Source of the DNA: Nitrospinota bacterium
Lineage (GTDB): Bacteria; UBA8248; JACPRG01
Assembly: GCA_030740135.1 (NCBI GenBank)
Contig: JASLXW010000158.1
Coordinates: forward strand, 1 to 8,327
Direction of reading: 5' to 3'
Length of the DNA stretch: 8,327 nucleotides
Notes under the pieces: model-generated
Database searches by the model: none
Told to the model about the DNA's origin: nothing
The model's input: only the letters and a program-made list of their open reading frames with translations
Part shown: positions 5,897 through 8,327 of the stretch, in pieces
How the letters are laid out: each line of letters opens with the position of its first letter
How positions within the stretch are numbered: the stretch's first letter is position 1
Made by a program: the position numbers and the translations under genes

Positions 5897-7746
5897 GCGG
5901 GAAGATCGACCCCGTCATCCAGGAAATCATCGAGGGGACGATCCTGGCCGCCGAGCGGGAGATGGAGGACCTGGTCGAGCGGACCGCGAGGTCTCCGATG
6001 ATCCGGGACCAGCACGACTACCGCGTGGGGCTGTTCGACCGGCTCGGCAACAAACTCACCGGGCGCTCCTACTCCGCCGTTGTCGACCCGATCCTGAAGA
6101 ACTTCCCCATCGACGAAATGCGGGAAGGAGACGTCTTCCTGCACAACGACTGCTACCTCTCCGAGGGCGGCATCGGCCACCTGCCGGATTTGTGCAGCAC
6201 GGTGCCCATCTTCTACGCCGGGCAGGTGGCGGCCTTCGCCATCGTCTTCGGCCATCACGACGACATCGGCGGAATGGTCCCGGGAAGCATGCCCACGTAC
6301 GCGACCGAGGCCTTCCAGGAGGGGATCATGATTCCCCCGATCCGCCTGTATGACGCGGGAGCGCTCAACCGGGCGGCCTACGACATCCTGTTCCGCAACT
6401 CCCGGCTGGGAGACCACCTCCGGGCCGATATCGACGCGGAGATCGGGGCCTGCCGCGCCGGAGCGGAGCGGATCGTCGAGTTGTTCAGCCGGTACGGCAA
6501 GGAGACGGTCTTCTCCTGCTTCGACGCCCTGCTGGACCGGTGCGAGGAAATCGTCTCCCGGGAGCTGCTCTCCAAAATCCCCGACGGAACGTACGCCTGG
6601 GAGGACTACATCGAAAACGACGGGGTGGTCCCCGACAAAGTCCACAAGATCCGGCTTTCGATGACAAAGAAGAACGGCAGGCTGATCCTGGATTTCAACG
6701 GGACCGACCCCCAGGCCCGGGGACCCATCAACTGGCCGGCCAACTACGCCAACGGCAAGTTCCTCAAGAAATGGATCGGACCCATCCTCAGAAACCTGGC
6801 CGACACCCCGGAACGGGCCAACGAGATCGACATCAACGAGGGCGTCTGCCGATTGATAGAGGTGAGGTTTCCGCCCGAGGGGACGCTCATCACGCCGAAG
6901 TTCCCGGCCCCCACGAACATGCGGATGTTCACCATCCTCCGCCTCCTGGGGATCTTTTCCGCATGCATCGCCCAGGCGGTGAAAGGCAAGATGCCCGCCG
7001 ATCAGGAGACCATCCGGATCTGGGGACTGCACGGCCGGGACCGGGACGGGGAGCTCTTCATCTTCCGGGAGGTGCTGGGCGGAGGCTCCGGGGGGCGCGA
7101 ATACGCCGACGGCTCGGACGCCATTCACATCGTCCCCAACTCCCGGAACCTTCCGGCGGAGTTCTCCGAGATCCGGTACTCGGTCCGGGTCGAGAAGCTC
7201 GCCCTGTGCCCAGACTCGGGCGGTCCGGGAAAGCGCCGGGGCGGCCTCGGCTACCTGAAGGAGTTCACCGTCCTGTCCGACGCCGGCGTCTTCTCTCTCG
7301 CCGACCGATCCAAGCTGGCGTGCTGGGGCGTCAATGGCGGAAAGGCGGGCGGGAACTATCGGATCATCCTGAATCTGGGAACCAGGAAAGAACGGGTCCT
7401 GCCCGCGCTGTGCGACAACGTCCCGGTCAAGAAGGGAGACCGCATTCGCGTCATCACGACCGGAGGCGGCGGCTGGGGGGATCCCCTGAGGCGCGAGGTC
7501 GAAAGGGTCCAACTGGACGTGATCCAGGGAAAGGTCACGCGCGAAGGGGCGAGAAGAGACTACGGCGTCGTCTTCGGGCCGGGCGAGCGATGTCCGGTGG
7601 ACGCGAAGGCGACCGAGACCCTGCGGAAACGGCTCCGGCGCACCCGGAAAAAGTCGTTCATCGACCGAGGGGAGTATTTCGAGAAGGTGGTCCGAAAGGG
7701 TCTCCGCAAGAAAACCCGCGGGGGGAAGGCGCCGGTCAGGGGTTAA
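5893..7746 (+). CDS. hyuB: HyuB-type subunit: ATP-dependent hydantoinase/5-oxoprolinase/acetone carboxylase family
   Basis: This is the partner of HyuA and likely carries the metal site where the activated substrate is hydrolysed or carboxylated. It has 617 residues. Family marks in order are the DPVIQEII start (6-13), RTARSP (30-35) with DYRVGLFD (42-49), NDCY (85-88; NDPY in most relatives), HLPD (96-99), GHHDDIGG (120-127), FQEG near 140, NGTDPQARGPIN near 275, GGGSGG near 397, and GGGGWGDP (524-531) near the end. The His/Asp-rich 96-127 segment corresponds to the metal-ligand region known in acetone carboxylase alpha subunits. The ATG overlaps the hyuA stop by ATGA and has GGGGAG (5881-5886) 6 bases upstream. 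The last 41 residues (577-617) contain 18 Lys or Arg, an unusually basic tail. A long minus-strand open frame opposite it is a composition artefact. It forms a two-gene operon with hyuA; function beyond the family is unproven. Confidence 0.93.
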   Translation: MSGKIDPVIQEIIEGTILAAEREMEDLVERTARSPMIRDQHDYRVGLFDRLGNKLTGRSYSAVVDPILKNFPIDEMREGDVFLHNDCYLSEGGIGHLPDLCSTVPIFYAGQVAAFAIVFGHHDDIGGMVPGSMPTYATEAFQEGIMIPPIRLYDAGALNRAAYDILFRNSRLGDHLRADIDAEIGACRAGAERIVELFSRYGKETVFSCFDALLDRCEEIVSRELLSKIPDGTYAWEDYIENDGVVPDKVHKIRLSMTKKNGRLILDFNGTDPQARGPINWPANYANGKFLKKWIGPILRNLADTPERANEIDINEGVCRLIEVRFPPEGTLITPKFPAPTNMRMFTILRLLGIFSACIAQAVKGKMPADQETIRIWGLHGRDRDGELFIFREVLGGGSGGREYADGSDAIHIVPNSRNLPAEFSEIRYSVRVEKLALCPDSGGPGKRRGGLGYLKEFTVLSDAGVFSLADRSKLACWGVNGGKAGGNYRIILNLGTRKERVLPALCDNVPVKKGDRIRVITTGGGGWGDPLRREVERVQLDVIQGKVTREGARRDYGVVFGPGERCPVDAKATETLRKRLRRTRKKSFIDRGEYFEKVVRKGLRKKTRGGKAPVRG

Positions 7747-7760
7747 CCGGGTCTTCTCAT

Positions 7761-7790
7761 CGCCGGGCAGGCTGAACCGGCGGAAAATTT
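7761..7790 (+). terminator. Weak terminator candidate after hyuB
   Basis: CGCCGG (7761-7766) pairs with CCGGCG (7777-7782) around ten bases, starting 14 bases after the hyuB stop, and is followed by GAAAATTT. The stem is strong, but the T-run is only three bases and is preceded by A, so Rho-independent termination would be inefficient. The position fits the end of the hyuAB transcript. Confidence 0.3.
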
Positions 7791-7880
7791 CGGCGCGTCG
7801 AGGTGAATTGCGCCTCCGCTGTGTTCCGGATGATTCGCGGAACGGGTGGCATCTTCCACTCACAAAAAAGAACGGCGCAG

Positions 7881-7915
7881 GGTGTCCGCGGCGCTCGCGG
7901 CGAAAACACCGCGAG
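7881..7915. repeat. Overlapping, mutually exclusive inverted repeats
   Basis: GGTGT (7881-7885) pairs with ACACC (7906-7910) around an inner CCGCG/CGCGG stem (7886-7890 with 7896-7900). The alternative pairing CTCGCGG (7894-7900) with CCGCGAG (7909-7915) uses the same bases, so only one set can form. On the minus strand a six-T run (7869-7864) lies about 11 bases beyond the first structure, so a minus-strand terminator is possible though the spacing is long. Confidence 0.4.
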
Positions 7916-7981
7916 GGACCGCCCCACCCTACGCCGGTCACCCCAAAAGGACCCTTCTCAATCGGCTTCCGGTGATCTCAA

Positions 7982-8003
7982 TGAGCCCGAGCCTTCGGAC
8001 TCA
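7982..8003. repeat. Stem-loop in the 3' intergenic region
   Basis: TGAG (7982-7985) and CCGA (7987-7990) pair with TCGG (7995-7998) and CTCA (8000-8003) around a GCCT loop, with one C/A mismatch. No T-run follows on either strand, and the function is unknown. Confidence 0.4.
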
Positions 8004-8026
8004 AACCTAGCCCGACCGATACAGGC

Positions 8027-8083
8027 TGGATCGCATTGATAAAACTGCCCTCCCCCGACAAAGTCTCGGGCTTTGACGATCCA
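8027..8083. repeat. Inverted repeat enclosing alternative inner stems
   Basis: TGGATCG (8027-8033) and CGATCCA (8077-8083) are exact inverted 7-mers. Between them CCCGA (8054-8058) pairs with TCGGG (8066-8070), or alternatively CAAAG (8059-8063) with CTTTG (8071-8075). The arrangement could fold as a branched RNA or be chance in a repeat-rich stretch. Confidence 0.4.
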
Positions 8084-8136
8084 ACCTCGGATAACGCCAG
8101 GAAATCGTGGAATTCAGGTCCAACGGAAGGGAAAAG

Positions 8137-8158
8137 CGCGCTCCGGCATTCCGGCGCG
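8137..8158. repeat. GC-rich stem-loop in the 3' intergenic region
   Basis: CGCG and CCGG (8137-8140, 8143-8146) pair with CCGG and CGCG (8151-8158) around CATT, with a two-base CT bulge on the 5' side. No T-run follows. Confidence 0.4.
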
Positions 8159-8327
8159 GGGACATACAATGATTCGGATATGATGAGATAACCCATTTGG
8201 CAGGGGCGGTCACGGGGACCGGGCGTCAAGGGTTCTCCAACGTCCCGTCCCGCGGCCCCCTCCCAGGAAAGAGGCGGACCCTCCGACGGAACTCGATTGT
8301 CATCAATCTTTTACAACGGAATCCCTT

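Larger units (their letters stand above)
7747..8327. other. Non-coding stretch after hyuB, rich in short inverted repeats
   Basis: No reading frame here is convincing. A 78-codon plus frame (7803-8039) and an 83-codon minus frame starting with TTG (8229-7978) overlap each other and have no recognisable motifs. Besides the structures listed separately, GTTCCG (7823-7828) pairs with CGGAAC (7838-7843) around nine bases, and GATTG (8295-8299) pairs with CAATC (8304-8308) followed by TTTTA. No transposase, RNA gene or attachment site is recognisable. It may be the promoter-distal end of one operon and the leader of a gene beyond the right edge, or a degraded repeat. Confidence 0.6.

Noticed and set aside
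3812..7746. Acetone or acetophenone carboxylase
   Set aside because: Those enzymes have one or more extra small subunits encoded next to the large ones. Nothing of the kind follows hyuB, although the family relationship is real.
3515..7750. The 12-mer GGGGTTAACCGG occurs at 3515-3526 and 7739-7750, flanking hyuAB, and might be taken for insertion-site repeats
   Set aside because: About two shared 12-mers are expected by chance in 8.3 kb. The second copy includes the hyuB stop codon, and no longer homology surrounds either copy.
5797..7941. A 714-codon minus-strand open frame opposite hyuB
   Set aside because: It runs antisense through clearly conserved HyuB motifs and has no recognisable domain. 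Long antisense frames are expected when GC-rich codons leave few stops.
7978..8229. An 83-codon minus frame (TTG start, with a possible GGAG upstream) and the overlapping plus frame 7803-8039
   Set aside because: The GGAG spacing is acceptable, but the translation resembles no family I know and the two frames conflict. There is too little to call a gene.

Overview
The window comes from a GC-rich bacterium. The genes use GC-rich codons, have Shine-Dalgarno sites, and one overlaps its neighbour by ATGA. The taxon cannot be fixed from sequence alone. Three-subunit molybdenum hydroxylases next to HyuA/HyuB enzymes are typical of versatile aerobic or anaerobic degraders of aromatics and N-heterocycles in Proteobacteria and related environmental phyla, but that placement is inference.

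Layout. The window holds two divergent gene sets and two non-coding stretches. On the minus strand, read right to left, is a xanthine dehydrogenase/CO dehydrogenase-family molybdenum hydroxylase in the order FAD subunit (3228-2356), 2Fe-2S subunit (2331-1858), molybdopterin subunit (1702 to beyond the left edge, 567 residues visible). On the plus strand are a HyuA-type ATPase subunit (3812-5896) and a HyuB-type metal-binding subunit (5893-7746) of the hydantoinase/5-oxoprolinase/acetone carboxylase superfamily. The starts of the two sets are separated by about 580 bases. This divergent region holds a promoter with a perfect TTGACA box for the minus operon and, in both leaders, consecutive stem-loops just before the ribosome binding site. 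The last 581 bases (7747-8327) carry no convincing gene but many short inverted repeats.

How the genes may work together. The molybdenum enzyme would insert oxygen from water into a carbon, typically next to a ring nitrogen, passing electrons Mo -> 2Fe-2S -> 2Fe-2S -> FAD. If the substrate is an N-heterocycle, the product is a lactam. HyuAB-type enzymes use ATP to open lactam or cyclic amide rings, or to carboxylate ketones. The pair could therefore be a hydroxylate-then-open module, resembling the anaerobic indoleacetate pathway of Aromatoleum. The substrate is not determined by the sequence, and no CoA ligase, transporter or regulator is visible.

Points that stand out: the predicted two-step module; tandem stem-loops in the hyuA leader, the first followed by TTTT; a 155-base gap with a nested hairpin before the molybdenum subunit gene; a marked codon-preference change between the FAD/2Fe-2S genes and the molybdenum subunit gene; an extremely basic HyuB tail; and a His-to-Met change in a HyuA signature motif.
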